64,000 bases of DNA from Ferruginivarius sediminum. GTDB lineage: Bacteria > Pseudomonadota > Alphaproteobacteria > Kiloniellales > Rhodovibrionaceae. The stretch lies in contig NZ_QPMH01000011.1 of assembly GCF_003344765.1 (NCBI RefSeq), forward strand, positions 1-64,000. The letters run 5' to 3'. The position numbers and the translations under genes were made by a program. Below, piece by piece: positions 29,504 to 38,985 of the stretch (its first letter is position 1; each line of letters begins with the position of its first letter). The notes beneath the pieces are model-generated. The model had not been told where the DNA came from and did not search any database. It saw nothing but the letters and a program-made list of their open reading frames with translations.

Positions 29504-30079
29504 TCACGTCGTGGCCTCGTCGTCGTGCACGCCCGGCTCCTGCATCAGGTAGGCGCGCCCCCGTCCGTCCGCGTCCCGGTCGGCCAGGACCGCCACCAGC
29601 CGCAGCAGCACGGATATCCCCGCCAGCGCCATGACGGCAAAGCCGACCGGCAGCATCGACTTGATGATCCAGCGATGCGGCAGGCCCATGCCGCCCATCG
29701 AACCCTCGTTGCGGACGAACGCCCGCTCGGCAAAGTCGTAACCGAACCAGATCACGATGCCGCAGTACGGCAGCAGGAACAGCACGATGCCCGCGATCTC
29801 GATCCAGGCGCGCGGCCGCGCGCGCCAGCGCTCGCGCAGCAACTCGATGCGCACGTGGGCATCGCGAAGATAGGCGAACCCGAAGGCCAGCAGGAACATC
29901 GCCCCGTGCAGGTGCCACTCCAAGTCCTGCAGCATGGTGGAACCGGTATGGAAGAAGCGCCGGCCGACGACGTCGAAGACGATCACCACCATCATCGCCA
30001 CCGCCAGCCACCCCGCTGCCTTCCCGGCGAGCGTGACGACGGCGGCGAGCCGGTCGCTCAATCTCAGAAGGGCGGGCAT
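29504..30079 (-). CDS. TRAP transporter small permease (DctQ)
   Basis: A 191-aa protein with four membrane helices, the small TRAP subunit. The first helix segment GWLAVAMMVVIVFDVVGRRFF and the EWHLHGAMFLLAFGFAYLRDAHVRIE region fit DctQ. It lies between dgcN-like and dctM-like genes on the same strand and is likely co-transcribed with them. It starts at the ATG at 30079. Confidence 0.9.
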   Translation of the reverse strand: MPALLRLSDRLAAVVTLAGKAAGWLAVAMMVVIVFDVVGRRFFHTGSTMLQDLEWHLHGAMFLLAFGFAYLRDAHVRIELLRERWRARPRAWIEIAGIVLFLLPYCGIVIWFGYDFAERAFVRNEGSMGGMGLPHRWIIKSMLPVGFAVMALAGISVLLRLVAVLADRDADGRGRAYLMQEPGVHDDEATT

Positions 30080-30181
30080 GCGAGGCTCGCGTCAGACAGC
30101 AGGAACCGGCCCGCCTTCCCCGTGGCGGAGGTCATCCGCGAGACCTGAGCGGGCGTTCTTACCGGCATCGCGCGCTGGCAC

Positions 30182-31180
30182 TCATGCAAGCGCGTCGACG
30201 ATCCGCGCGACGCCGTCGCGCACCGGGTCCACCGCCGGCAGGCCCAGCGAATCCTCGATCTCCGCGAGGCAACGCCGCGCCGCCTCCGCGTCCAGGGCCG
30301 AGGTGTTGACCGCCACGCCGATGGTCCGCGCCGCCGGGTTGGTCAACTGGGCGACCTCCTCGTTCCGGCGGCGGCAAAGGTCGAGCGGCGGCAGCCCGTA
30401 GTCCGGCAGGCCGCGCATGTGCTTGCGCGTGGGCTCGTGGCACAATACCAGCGCGTCGGGCTGCGCGCCGTGCAGCAGGCCGGTGGAAACGCCCGCGAAG
30501 GACGCGTGGAACAGCGAGCCCTGGCCCTCGACGACATCCCAGTGGCCGGGATCGTTCGCCGGCGTCAGCCATTCCACCGCGCCCGAGATGAAGTCGGCGA
30601 TCACCGCATCGACCGAGACGCCGTCGCCGGCGATCAGGATGCCGGTCTGACCCGTCGCGCGGAAATCGGCGCTCATGCCGCGCCGGCGCATCTCCGCCTC
30701 GACCGCAAGGGAGGCGTACATCTTTCCGACCGAGCAGTCGGTGCCCACCGTCAGCAGGCGCTTGCCGGGGCGCTTCTTGCCGTCGGCGACGGCGAAGCCG
30801 CGCGTGGGATGGCGCACGTCGAACAGCTTGCGGCCGTTGCGCTCCGCCGCCTCTTTCAGGCGCGGCACGTCGGCCAGCTTGCCGTGCAGGCCGGAAGCGA
30901 TGTCCATGCCGAGATTCAGCGCCCGGACGAGGACGTCCGTCCAGGCCTCGGAGATCACGCCGCCACGGTTGGCCACGCCGACGACGACGGTGCGGCAGCC
31001 GGCGTCGGCGGCCTCTTCCATCGTCATGTCGTCGAGGCCCAGCGAAGCCTGGCAGCCGTCAAGCCGGAACTGCCCCTTGCACCACTCCGGGCGCCAATCC
31101 GCCACGCCCTTCGCCGTCTTCGCGGCAAGCTGGTCGGGCGCGTCGCCCAGGAACATCAGGTATGGATGCTCGATCGCCAT
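30182..31180 (-). CDS. dgcN: DgcN-like (DUF1611) P-loop N-acyltransferase family protein
   Basis: A 332-aa cytosolic protein of the DUF1611 family. Members named DgcN are reported as N-acetyltransferases acting on D-amino acids such as D-glutamate together with the epimerase-like DgcA. The P-loop GTDCSVGK at residues 146-153 is clear, with upstream domain residues 1-135. No DgcA-like gene is present in the window; instead TRAP permease genes follow and a gamma-glutamyltransferase-like gene is divergent. This suggests use of D-Glu or gamma-glutamyl compounds, by context. Confidence 0.8.
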   Translation of the reverse strand: MAIEHPYLMFLGDAPDQLAAKTAKGVADWRPEWCKGQFRLDGCQASLGLDDMTMEEAADAGCRTVVVGVANRGGVISEAWTDVLVRALNLGMDIASGLHGKLADVPRLKEAAERNGRKLFDVRHPTRGFAVADGKKRPGKRLLTVGTDCSVGKMYASLAVEAEMRRRGMSADFRATGQTGILIAGDGVSVDAVIADFISGAVEWLTPANDPGHWDVVEGQGSLFHASFAGVSTGLLHGAQPDALVLCHEPTRKHMRGLPDYGLPPLDLCRRRNEEVAQLTNPAARTIGVAVNTSALDAEAARRCLAEIEDSLGLPAVDPVRDGVARIVDALA

Positions 31181-31384
31181 TGGTCGGCGGGTCCCTTCTT
31201 CGTATCTTTGTCACTCGCGCTTCACGGTTTCGCCGCGCGCGCCGGCGGCGCATCCTAGACGAAGCCGCCTGTCTTGTCGCCAGTCGCGGCCGCCTTGCGA
31301 ACGCCGGCCTGCAAAGCTACCTGCGCAATGCTTCCCGATGACAGCCTGAGCACCCAAGGCCACGAAGCGAAAGGAGGCCCTGAG

Positions 31385-33172
31385 TTGACCTTCACCACCC
31401 GCCCGGAACTGCGCGGCACCCATGGCGCCGTCGCCTCGACCCACTGGCTTGCATCGGCCGCCGGGATGGCGATCCTGGAAAAGGGTGGCAACGCCTTCGA
31501 CGCGGCCGTTGCGACGGGCTTCGTCCTGCAGGTGGTGGAGCCGCACCTGAACGGACCCGGCGGCGAGGTGCCGATCCTTCTGCACGACCGGCGCCGCGAT
31601 GGGCCGGAGGTGATCTGCGGCCAGGGCACAGCGCCGCGCGCGGCAACCATCGCACGCTTTCGCAGCCTGGGCCTCGACATGGTTCCGGGCACCGGGCTCC
31701 TGGCCTCGGTCGTCCCCGGCGCCTTCGACGCCTGGATGCTGCTGCTGCGCGACCATGGCACACTGCGCCTGCGCGACGTGATGGAGCCGGCGGTCCACTA
31801 TGCCGAGTACGGCTTCCCCGTGGTCCCGCGCATCAGCCAGACGATCCGCACGGTCGCGAAGATGTTACGGGAGGAGTGGCCCACCTCGGCCGCCGTCTAC
31901 CTGCCGGGCGACACCGTGCCGGCGCCGGGAACGCTTTTCCGCAACCCGCGCCTCGCAGAGACCTACCGACGCATCGTGGACGAGGCCGAGCGCCGCGGCG
32001 GCGGCCGCGAGGGGCAGATCCAGGAAGCGCGCAAGTCCTGGTACGAGGGCTTCGTCGCCGAAACCATCGGGCGTTTCTGCCGCAGCCGGGAGGTAATGGA
32101 CGTCTCCGGCCGCCGCCACGGTGGCCTGTTGAGCGAGGACGACCTGGCCAACTGGAACGCCACGAAGGAAAAGCCGGTTACCTACGACTACGCCGGCTAC
32201 ACCGTGTGCAAGGGTGGCCCGTGGAGCCAGGGGCCGGTGTTCCTGCAGCAACTGGCGCTGCTGGACGGCTTCGACCTCGACGCGATGGACCCGAACGGCC
32301 CGGACTTCGTCCACACCGTCGTCGAGTGCGCCAAGCTGGCCTTCGCCGACCGCGAGGCGTTCTATGGCGACCCGGATTTCGCGGACGTGCCGATGGAAAC
32401 GCTGCTCTCCGCCGACTACGCCGCGTCCCGCCGCGCGCTGGCGGGCGAGCAGGCCTCGCGCGAGCTGCGCCCCGGCACGGTCGAGGGTTACGGCGGCGCC
32501 CTGGACAGGGTCCTGCGCACCAGGGCGGAGCACGGGGAGGCGTTCGACGCCTTGGGCGGCGGCGAGCCGACGGTGCAGGACGCCGAGCCGGGCGATACCT
32601 GTCACCTCGATATCGTCGACCGCCACGGCAACATGGTGAGCGCCACCCCTTCCGGCGGCTGGTTGCAGTCGTCGCCCGTCATTCCCGAGCTTGGCTTCTG
32701 TCTCAACACGCGCGCGCAGATGTTCTGGCTGGACGAGGACATGCCCAGCGCATTGCAGCCCGGCAAGCGGCCGCGCACGACGCTTTCCGCCAACTTGGCG
32801 CTGAAGGATGGTGCGCCGGTGCTGGCCTGGGGCACACCCGGCGGCGACTATCAGGACCAGTGGTCGCTGACCTTCTTCCTGCGTCACGTCCACCACGGCC
32901 TGAACCTGCAGGAATCCATCGACGCGCCGATGTTCCAGATCGACCACATGCCGGCGTCCTTCTTCCCGCGCCTTGCCGATCCCGGCAGCCTGACCCTGGA
33001 GGATCGCTTTTCCGAGGAAACCATCGCCGAACTGCGCCGGCGCGGCCATGAGGTGGAGGTCGCCGACGGCTGGTCGCTGGGCCGACTCTCGGCCGTCGGG
33101 CGCGAGGCGGACGGCCAGGTCAAGGCGGCGGCCAACCCGCGCTTCATGCAAGGCTACGCCGTGGCGCGGTGA
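31385..33172 (+). CDS. gamma-glutamyltransferase family protein (Ntn-hydrolase)
   Basis: A 595-aa protein of the GGT family, which self-cleaves before a Thr that becomes the catalytic N-terminus. That residue is Thr405 in GDTCHLDIVDRHGNMVSAT. No signal peptide is evident, so it may be cytosolic, like some GGT relatives with amide-hydrolysing roles. I chose TTG at 31385 because an exact AAGGAGG lies 7 bp upstream; an ATG at 31328 has no such site. It is divergent from dgcN, and probably supplies or uses glutamate derivatives. Confidence 0.88.
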   Translation: MTFTTRPELRGTHGAVASTHWLASAAGMAILEKGGNAFDAAVATGFVLQVVEPHLNGPGGEVPILLHDRRRDGPEVICGQGTAPRAATIARFRSLGLDMVPGTGLLASVVPGAFDAWMLLLRDHGTLRLRDVMEPAVHYAEYGFPVVPRISQTIRTVAKMLREEWPTSAAVYLPGDTVPAPGTLFRNPRLAETYRRIVDEAERRGGGREGQIQEARKSWYEGFVAETIGRFCRSREVMDVSGRRHGGLLSEDDLANWNATKEKPVTYDYAGYTVCKGGPWSQGPVFLQQLALLDGFDLDAMDPNGPDFVHTVVECAKLAFADREAFYGDPDFADVPMETLLSADYAASRRALAGEQASRELRPGTVEGYGGALDRVLRTRAEHGEAFDALGGGEPTVQDAEPGDTCHLDIVDRHGNMVSATPSGGWLQSSPVIPELGFCLNTRAQMFWLDEDMPSALQPGKRPRTTLSANLALKDGAPVLAWGTPGGDYQDQWSLTFFLRHVHHGLNLQESIDAPMFQIDHMPASFFPRLADPGSLTLEDRFSEETIAELRRRGHEVEVADGWSLGRLSAVGREADGQVKAAANPRFMQGYAVAR

Positions 33173-33198
33173 GGCTTATCCGGCCCATTGCCGCGAGT

Positions 33199-33230
33199 TT
33201 CATCTGAGATTATATTATGCCTCAGATGAA
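33199..33230. promoter_or_regulatory. operator-like palindrome of the DUF2384/RES pair
   Basis: Perfect 10-bp inverted repeat TTCATCTGAG-N12-CTCAGATGAA, ending 12 bp before the antitoxin ATG and enclosing an AT-rich TATATTAT core that could be the -10 element. This placement suits antitoxin autorepression. Confidence 0.7.
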
Positions 33231-33242
33231 GCGGAGGTGGTC

Positions 33243-33671
33243 ATGACCGTCGGTTCCGGCGAGGTCGCCAAGGTGCTTGGCCTTGGACGTAATGGACCGA
33301 TCGAAAGCGGGCTGGATCTGGCCGAGGCGCTGGAAAAGGGGTTTCCGGTGGCGGCGCTGGACCGAGTCTGCCGACTGATCGCGCCCGGCGACCCGGCGTT
33401 CCGTGGCCATGTCATTGCCCGCGCCACGCTGGCCCGGCGCAAGCGGCAGAACCGCCTTACGACGGAAGAGAGCGAGCGGGTGGAGCGCCTTGCCCGCCTC
33501 TGGGCCTTCGCACTCGACGTCTGGGGCGACGACGAGGCGGCCCGGCGCTTCCTGAGCGAGCCGCATCCCCTGCTTCGCGGCCGCCGGCCGCTTGATGTGG
33601 CCCGCACCGACGTGGGCGCGCACACCGTCGAAGAAATCCTCGGCAGGTTGAAGTACGGCACGGCCGCATGA
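33243..33671 (+). CDS. Xre/MbcA/ParS-type antitoxin (DUF2384)
   Basis: A 142-aa antitoxin. The C-terminal DUF2384 domain is visible (LARLWAFALDVWGDDEAARRFL and PHPLLRGRRPLDVARTDVGAHTVEEIL), preceded by a helical N-terminal half that likely binds DNA. GGAGG lies just before the ATG at 33243. It overlaps the RES-domain toxin gene by 4 bp (ATGA). It should neutralise that toxin and repress the promoter palindrome upstream. Confidence 0.9.
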   Translation: MTVGSGEVAKVLGLGRNGPIESGLDLAEALEKGFPVAALDRVCRLIAPGDPAFRGHVIARATLARRKRQNRLTTEESERVERLARLWAFALDVWGDDEAARRFLSEPHPLLRGRRPLDVARTDVGAHTVEEILGRLKYGTAA

Positions 33672-34150
33672 CGGCCCAGCGGCTGGACCGCACCCTCACG
33701 TGTTTTCGCATCGGCGACCCGGACGGCACCTATCCGATCTTCAGCGCGGCGGGCTCCAGGCTTTATCCGGGACGATGGAACACGGTCGACACGCCCGTCA
33801 TCTATGCCAGCGAGAACTACGCCACGGCGATGCTGGAGAAACTGGTGCACGGCGCGGGGCGCCTGCCGCCCAACCAGCATTTCGTCACGATCACCGTGCC
33901 GCGCGGCGCAACCTACGAGGTCGTCTCGAAGGACCATCTACTCGGCTGGAACAGCCCCGAGGCCAGCGTTTCTCGGGACCACGGCGCCGCCTGGGTGCGG
34001 GAGTGCCGCTCCCTTGTCTTGCTGGTGCCGTCGTTCGTTGCCCGGCTGGAACGCAACGTCGTCATCAATCCAGCGCATCCCGATTTCGGCGAGATCGAAA
34101 CCGGTCTTGCCGAACCCGTCTGGTGGGACCGGCGGCTGTTCGAGGGCTGA
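33668..34150 (+). CDS. RES-domain toxin
   Basis: A 160-aa toxin of the RES family. The eponymous residues can be placed as Arg36 (LYPGRWN), Glu57 (AMLEKL) and Ser122 (LVPSFVARL). Characterised members degrade or phosphorolyse NAD+, or ADP-ribosylate a target; which applies here is unknown. Its start overlaps the antitoxin stop. The pair lies between a GGT-like gene and lepA as a self-contained module. Confidence 0.9.
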   Translation: MTAQRLDRTLTCFRIGDPDGTYPIFSAAGSRLYPGRWNTVDTPVIYASENYATAMLEKLVHGAGRLPPNQHFVTITVPRGATYEVVSKDHLLGWNSPEASVSRDHGAAWVRECRSLVLLVPSFVARLERNVVINPAHPDFGEIETGLAEPVWWDRRLFEG

Positions 34151-34157
34151 GCCCCCT

Positions 34158-35960
34158 TTACTCCTCCTCCATCTTCAGCGCGGCAAGGAAGGCCGACTGC
34201 GGGATTTCCACCTTGCCGAACTGGCGCATCTTCTTCTTGCCGGCCTTCTGCTTCTCCAAGAGCTTGCGCTTACGCGTGATGTCGCCGCCGTAGCACTTGG
34301 CGGTCACGTCCTTGCGCATCGCCGGCACGGTCTCGCGCGCCACCACCTTGCCGCCGATGGCGGCCTGCACGGCGACCTTGAAAAGCTGGCGCGGGATCAG
34401 GTCCTTCAGGCGCTGGCACACGCTGCGCCCGCGCGGCTCGGCCTGGCTGCGGTGAACGATCAGGGCCATCGCGTCGACCTTCTCGCCGTTCACCAGGATG
34501 TCCAGCTTGACCAGGTCGCCCTCGTGGTAGCCTTCCATGTGGTAGTCGAAGGAGGCATAACCCGAGGTCACGGACTTCAGGCGGTCGTAGAAATCATAGA
34601 CCACCTCGTTCAGTGGCAAATTGTAGACCACCATCGCCCGGTCGCCGGCATAGGTGAGGTCCACCTGCCGGCCTCGGCGCTCCTCGCACAGCTTCAGGAC
34701 GTTCCCGAGGAACTGGTCGGGCACCATCACGGTCGCCTTGATCCAGGGTTCCTCGATCGCCTCGATGTGCACGGGGTCGGGCAGGTCGGTCGGGTTGTGC
34801 AGTTCGAGGACCTCGCCGTTGCGCTGCATGACGCGATAGACCACCGACGGTGCCGTGGTGATCAGGTCGAGGTCGTATTCGCGCTCCAGCCGCTCCTGAA
34901 TAATTTCCAGGTGCAGCAGCCCCAGGAAGCCGCAGCGGAAGCCGAAGCCCAGCGCGGGCGAGCTTTCCGGCTCGAACTGGAACGAGCTGTCGTTCAACCG
35001 CAGCTTGCCCAGCGCGTCGCGCAGGTCCTCGTAATCCCCCGCGTCCGCCGGGAACAGCCCGCAGAACACCACCGGCACACTGGGCTTGTAGCCTTCCAGC
35101 GGTTTGGCGCAGGGGTTCGCCTCGTCGGTGATGGTGTCGCCGACCTGCGTCTCGTCGATGTCCTTGATGCCGGCGATCAGGTAGCCAAGCTCGCCGGGAC
35201 CAAGTTGCTTGGCCTTGGTGCGCCGGGGATTGAAGGTGCCGACCTCGCTGACGTCGTGCAGCGCGCGCGTGCCCAGCATCCGGGCCCGTGTCCCCGGCTT
35301 CAGCGTGCCGTCGAAGACGCGCGTCAGCGTGACGACGCCCAGGTACTGGTCGTACCAGGAATCGACCAGAAGGGCCTGCAGCGGCGCCTTCGGATCGCCC
35401 TTGGGCGCGGGAACCCGCTTCACGATGGCCTCCAACACGTCGCCGACGCCCTGCCCGGTCTTGGCCGAGATCATCAGCGCGTCGGTGGCGTCCAGGCCGA
35501 TGACGTTCTCGATCTCCTCCATCACCCGCTCGGGCTCGGCGGCGGGCAGGTCGACCTTGTTCAGCACCGGAATGATTTCGAGGTCGTGGTCCAGCGCCAG
35601 GTAGACGTTCGCCAGCGTCTGCGCCTCCACGCCCTGGCTGGCGTCGACCAGCAGCAGGCAGCCCTCGCACGCCTTCAGCGAACGGCTGACCTCGTAGGAG
35701 AAATCGACGTGCCCCGGCGTGTCGATCAGGTTGAGAGTGTACTCCGTCCCGTCAGGCGCGCGGTAGTTCAGGCGCACCGTCTGCGCCTTGATGGTGATGC
35801 CGCGCTCGCGCTCCAGGTCCATGTTGTCCAGGAACTGCTCGCGCATCTCGCGCTCACTCACCCCCTCGCAAAGCTGGATGATGCGGTCGGCCAGGGTCGA
35901 CTTGCCGTGGTCGATGTGTGCGATGATCGCGAAGTTCCGGATCAGTTTCTGATCGGTCAT
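34158..35960 (-). CDS. lepA: elongation factor 4 (LepA)
   Basis: A 600-aa ribosome-dependent GTPase that promotes back-translocation and ribosome biogenesis. The G1 [13 protein letters not shown]3 DTPGHVDF and G4 NKVDL motifs are in the N-terminal domain, followed by the LepA-specific C-terminal domain ([19 protein letters not shown]). Length is standard. It starts at the ATG at 35960 and is convergent with the RES toxin gene only 7 bp away. Confidence 0.97.
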   Translation of the reverse strand: MTDQKLIRNFAIIAHIDHGKSTLADRIIQLCEGVSEREMREQFLDNMDLERERGITIKAQTVRLNYRAPDGTEYTLNLIDTPGHVDFSYEVSRSLKACEGCLLLVDASQGVEAQTLANVYLALDHDLEIIPVLNKVDLPAAEPERVMEEIENVIGLDATDALMISAKTGQGVGDVLEAIVKRVPAPKGDPKAPLQALLVDSWYDQYLGVVTLTRVFDGTLKPGTRARMLGTRALHDVSEVGTFNPRRTKAKQLGPGELGYLIAGIKDIDETQVGDTITDEANPCAKPLEGYKPSVPVVFCGLFPADAGDYEDLRDALGKLRLNDSSFQFEPESSPALGFGFRCGFLGLLHLEIIQERLEREYDLDLITTAPSVVYRVMQRNGEVLELHNPTDLPDPVHIEAIEEPWIKATVMVPDQFLGNVLKLCEERRGRQVDLTYAGDRAMVVYNLPLNEVVYDFYDRLKSVTSGYASFDYHMEGYHEGDLVKLDILVNGEKVDAMALIVHRSQAEPRGRSVCQRLKDLIPRQLFKVAVQAAIGGKVVARETVPAMRKDVTAKCYGGDITRKRKLLEKQKAGKKKMRQFGKVEIPQSAFLAALKMEEE

Positions 35961-36435
35961 AAGCTGCGTCTGTCGTTGTCAGATGGCGCGCGCCGCTGGG
36001 ACGCAACGATTTCATTCAGATGGTCCCGCACCGGCGCGCCGAACATAGGGGTGCGCGGCGATCGGTGCAACGTTCCCTCGCGAACGAAGAACCTTCACCG
36101 CGAAGCGATTTTTCCGCCAGGCCCGGTGAACCGGACGCGCCTTGTCCGCGTAGAGAGGTCTGTCCAGGGCGGTTTTCCGTCTTCTACCGCCACTCGGACG
36201 GGGGCCCCCGCCCCCATGGCCGCCCGCCGCGTGTATGTGCCCGTCCGCGCGGCGGGTGGCCACCCCTCTCATTCCCCTGACGTGACGCGCCCCCACCGGG
36301 GCAACATCGGAAAAGCTTTCGTCGCTCGCCCGCAAGACGGATCCTTCCCTTCCCGCTATGGCGGCTTATCGAGGCTCTATCGCACCTCGAAAACGTCAGG
36401 CATGATGCGCGCCGAACCGGCCGGACAGCGCCGGA
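35961..36435. other. 475-bp divergent spacer between lepA and the dehydrogenase gene
   Basis: No gene, tRNA or known riboswitch is seen. It must hold promoters for both flanking genes. The notable element is the long GC-rich hairpin at about 36217-36262, listed separately. Confidence 0.6.
36217..36262. repeat. long GC-rich hairpin in the lepA spacer
   Basis: Inverted repeat with arms 36217-36231 and 36248-36262: 15 pairs with a single G-T wobble and a 16-nt loop. It lies upstream of both divergent genes, so it is not a gene-end terminator in either direction. Confidence 0.5.
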
Positions 36436-38892
36436 ATGGGCGGTTTGAAGACAAGAATTGGTGGGGCGGACGTGGACCTGAAATCGCATGCTCGGGTGGT
36501 TGTCATCGGCGGCGGCGTCGTCGGCTGCAGCGTTCTCTATCATCTGACCAAGCTGGGCTGGACCGACGTCGTCCTGATCGAGCGCTCGGAGCTGACCTCC
36601 GGCTCGACCTGGCACGCGGCGGGCGGGTTCCACACACTGAACGCCGACACCAACATGGCGGCGCTGCAGGGGTACACCATCCGCCTCTATAAAGAGCTGG
36701 AAGAGATCAGCGGCCAGGCCTGCGGCCTGCACCACGTCGGCGGCCTCACGCTGGCGGATTCGCCGGAGCGCCTGGACTTCCTGAAAGCGGAGCGGGCGAA
36801 GCACCGCTATATGGGCCTGGAAACCGAGATCGTCGGGCCGGAGGAAATCCGCAAGCTCTCGCCCATCACCGACACCGATGGCGTGCTGGCCGCGCTCTAC
36901 GACCCGCTGGACGGCCACCTCGACCCCTATGGCACGACGCACGCCTATGCCCGCGCGGCACGGCGGAACGGCGCGGAGATCCACCTGCACACCAAGGTGG
37001 AAAGCCTGGCGGCCAAGGCGAAGGGCGAATGGGACGTCGTCACCGACAAGGGCACCATCACTGCCGGGCATGTCGTGAACGCCGCCGGTCTCTGGGCGCG
37101 CGAGGTCGGCCGCATGGCAGGGGTGGAGCTGCCGCTGCACCCGATGGAGCACCAGTACCTCATCACCGACGACATCCCCGAGGTCTACGAGCACCACACC
37201 GAACTGCCGCACGTCATGGACCCGACGGGCGAGAGCTATCTGCGCCAGGAGGGCCGCGGCCTCGTCATCGGCTTCTACGAGCAGGACTGCACGCCCTGGG
37301 CCACCGGCGGCACCTCCTGGGACTTCGGGCACGAGCTGCTGCCGAACGACCTCGACCGCGTCGGCGAGTCGCTGGAGTTCGCCTTCCGGCGCTATCCCGT
37401 GCTCGCGCGCGCCGGCATCAAGCAGATCATCAACGGCCCCTTCACCTTCGCGCCCGACGGCAACCCGCTGGTGGGTCCGGTGCCGGGCCTGCGGAACTAC
37501 TGGTCGGCCTGCGCCGTGATGGCGGGCTTCAGCCAGGGCGGCGGCGTCGGGCTGTCGCTGGCGGAGTGGATGGTGGAGGGCGAGCCCTCGCGCGACATCT
37601 TCGCGATGGACGTCGCACGCTTCGGCGACTACTGCACTCGCCCGTACACGCGCGAGAAGGTGCGGGAGAACTATCAGCGCCGCTTCGCCATCTCCTATCC
37701 CAACGAGGAGTTGCCCGCCGGACGGCCGCTCTACACGACGCCGGCCTACGGCATCTGGAAAGCGCAGCGCGCCGTCTTCGGCTCCGGCTACGGGCTGGAG
37801 CACGTGAACTACTTCGCGCCCGAGGGCGAGCCGCTGTTCGAGACACCGACCTTCCGCCGCTCCAACGCCTTCGCGGCCGTGGCCGAGGAGTGCCGGGCGG
37901 TGCGCGAGGCCGTCGGCATCAACGAGGTGCACAACTTCGGTAAGTACGAGGTGACGGGCCCCGGCGCGGAGGACTGGCTGAACCGGATCATGGCGAACCG
38001 GATGCCACGCGAGGGCAAGCTGGTGCTCTCCCCGATGCTGAGCCCGGCCGGGCGCATCATCGGCGACTTCACCATCGCCCGCCTGGGGCCGGAGCGCTTC
38101 CAGCTCGTCGCCGCCTATGCCGCGCAGGCCCACCACATGCGCTGGTTCCAGCAGCACATGCCCGACAGCGGCGTCGCGGTGCGCAACGTCTCGCTGGACC
38201 GCCTGGGCCTCCAGATCGCCGGGCCGAACGCGCGCAAGCTGCTGGAGCGCGTGGCCGACATCGACGTGTCGAAGGAGGCCTTCCCGTTCCTGTCGGTGCG
38301 GGAGATGAACATCGGCATGGTGCCGGCCATCGTCAGCCGCGTCACCTTCTCCGGCGACCTGGGCTATGAGATTTTCACGCCCGCCGCGTTCCAGGCGGCG
38401 CTCTACGAAACCCTGGCCGAGGCGGGCCGCGACCTGGGCCTGAAACCGTTCGGCATGCGCGCTATGATGTCGCTGCGGCTGGAGAAGTCGTTCGGCGCGT
38501 GGCTCAGGGAGTTCAAGCCGGAGTACACGCCGGCGGAGACCGGGCTGGAGCGCTTTGTCTCGTTCCAGAAGGAAGACTTCATCGGCCGCGAGGCCGCGCA
38601 GCGCGAGCGCGACAATCCGCCGGCCCGCCAGCTCACGACCTTCGTGGTCGACGCCGACGACGCCGACGTCTGGGGCGACGAGCCGATCTATCGTGACGGC
38701 AAGATCGTGGGCTACGTCACCAGCGGCGGCTACGCGCACTATGTCCGGAAATCGGTGGCCCTGGGCTTCGTCCCGCGTGAGATGGTGGAAGACGGCGCCG
38801 GCTTCGAGATCGAGATTCTTGGGGATTTGCGCCCGGCGACGCTGACTACCGTGCCGCTGTACGATCCGGACGGCACGCGAATGCGGGGATAG
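36436..38892 (+). CDS. dimethylglycine/sarcosine dehydrogenase-like flavoprotein
   Basis: An 818-aa oxidative demethylase-like enzyme. The N-terminal FAD loop VVIGGGVVGC is at residues 23-31, and His60 in GSTWHAAGG is the usual covalent FAD site. The DAO domain runs to about 390, then an FAO linker, then GcvT domains with THF-binding features to the C-terminus. It would oxidise dimethylglycine, sarcosine or a relative and pass the methyl carbon to tetrahydrofolate. The ATG at 36436 is used; a GTG at 36472 is an alternative. The substrate is inferred. Confidence 0.88.
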   Translation: MGGLKTRIGGADVDLKSHARVVVIGGGVVGCSVLYHLTKLGWTDVVLIERSELTSGSTWHAAGGFHTLNADTNMAALQGYTIRLYKELEEISGQACGLHHVGGLTLADSPERLDFLKAERAKHRYMGLETEIVGPEEIRKLSPITDTDGVLAALYDPLDGHLDPYGTTHAYARAARRNGAEIHLHTKVESLAAKAKGEWDVVTDKGTITAGHVVNAAGLWAREVGRMAGVELPLHPMEHQYLITDDIPEVYEHHTELPHVMDPTGESYLRQEGRGLVIGFYEQDCTPWATGGTSWDFGHELLPNDLDRVGESLEFAFRRYPVLARAGIKQIINGPFTFAPDGNPLVGPVPGLRNYWSACAVMAGFSQGGGVGLSLAEWMVEGEPSRDIFAMDVARFGDYCTRPYTREKVRENYQRRFAISYPNEELPAGRPLYTTPAYGIWKAQRAVFGSGYGLEHVNYFAPEGEPLFETPTFRRSNAFAAVAEECRAVREAVGINEVHNFGKYEVTGPGAEDWLNRIMANRMPREGKLVLSPMLSPAGRIIGDFTIARLGPERFQLVAAYAAQAHHMRWFQQHMPDSGVAVRNVSLDRLGLQIAGPNARKLLERVADIDVSKEAFPFLSVREMNIGMVPAIVSRVTFSGDLGYEIFTPAAFQAALYETLAEAGRDLGLKPFGMRAMMSLRLEKSFGAWLREFKPEYTPAETGLERFVSFQKEDFIGREAAQRERDNPPARQLTTFVVDADDADVWGDEPIYRDGKIVGYVTSGGYAHYVRKSVALGFVPREMVEDGAGFEIEILGDLRPATLTTVPLYDPDGTRMRG

Positions 38893-38915
38893 TGTTGCGG
38901 ACAAGGGGCGACGAT

Positions 38916-38983
38916 CCCCTCTGCTCGCCTGACGGCGAGTTGTCTCCCCGGCGGGGGAGCTGTCTGCGAAGCAGACTGAGGGG
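38916..38983. repeat. three-hairpin (cloverleaf) palindromic intergenic repeat
   Basis: Outer stem CCCCTC/GAGGGG (38916-38921/38978-38983) encloses three perfect 6-bp hairpins: CTCGCC-GGCGAG (38924-38939, loop 4), CTCCCC-GGGGAG (38944-38959, loop 4) and GTCTGC-GCAGAC (38962-38976, loop GAA). It fills the gap between two convergent genes. Dispersed elements of this form occur in other alphaproteobacterial genomes; only one copy is seen in this window. Confidence 0.8.
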
Positions 38984-38985
38984 CG

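Noticed and set aside
36262..36435. Glycine riboswitch upstream of the dimethylglycine dehydrogenase-like gene
   Set aside because: The paired glycine aptamer motifs are not visible in this stretch.
36184..38904. Very long open frame antisense to the dehydrogenase gene
   Set aside because: High GC leaves long stop-free shadow frames. The sense strand has clear FAD and GcvT motifs; the antisense product is low-complexity and His/Arg-rich.
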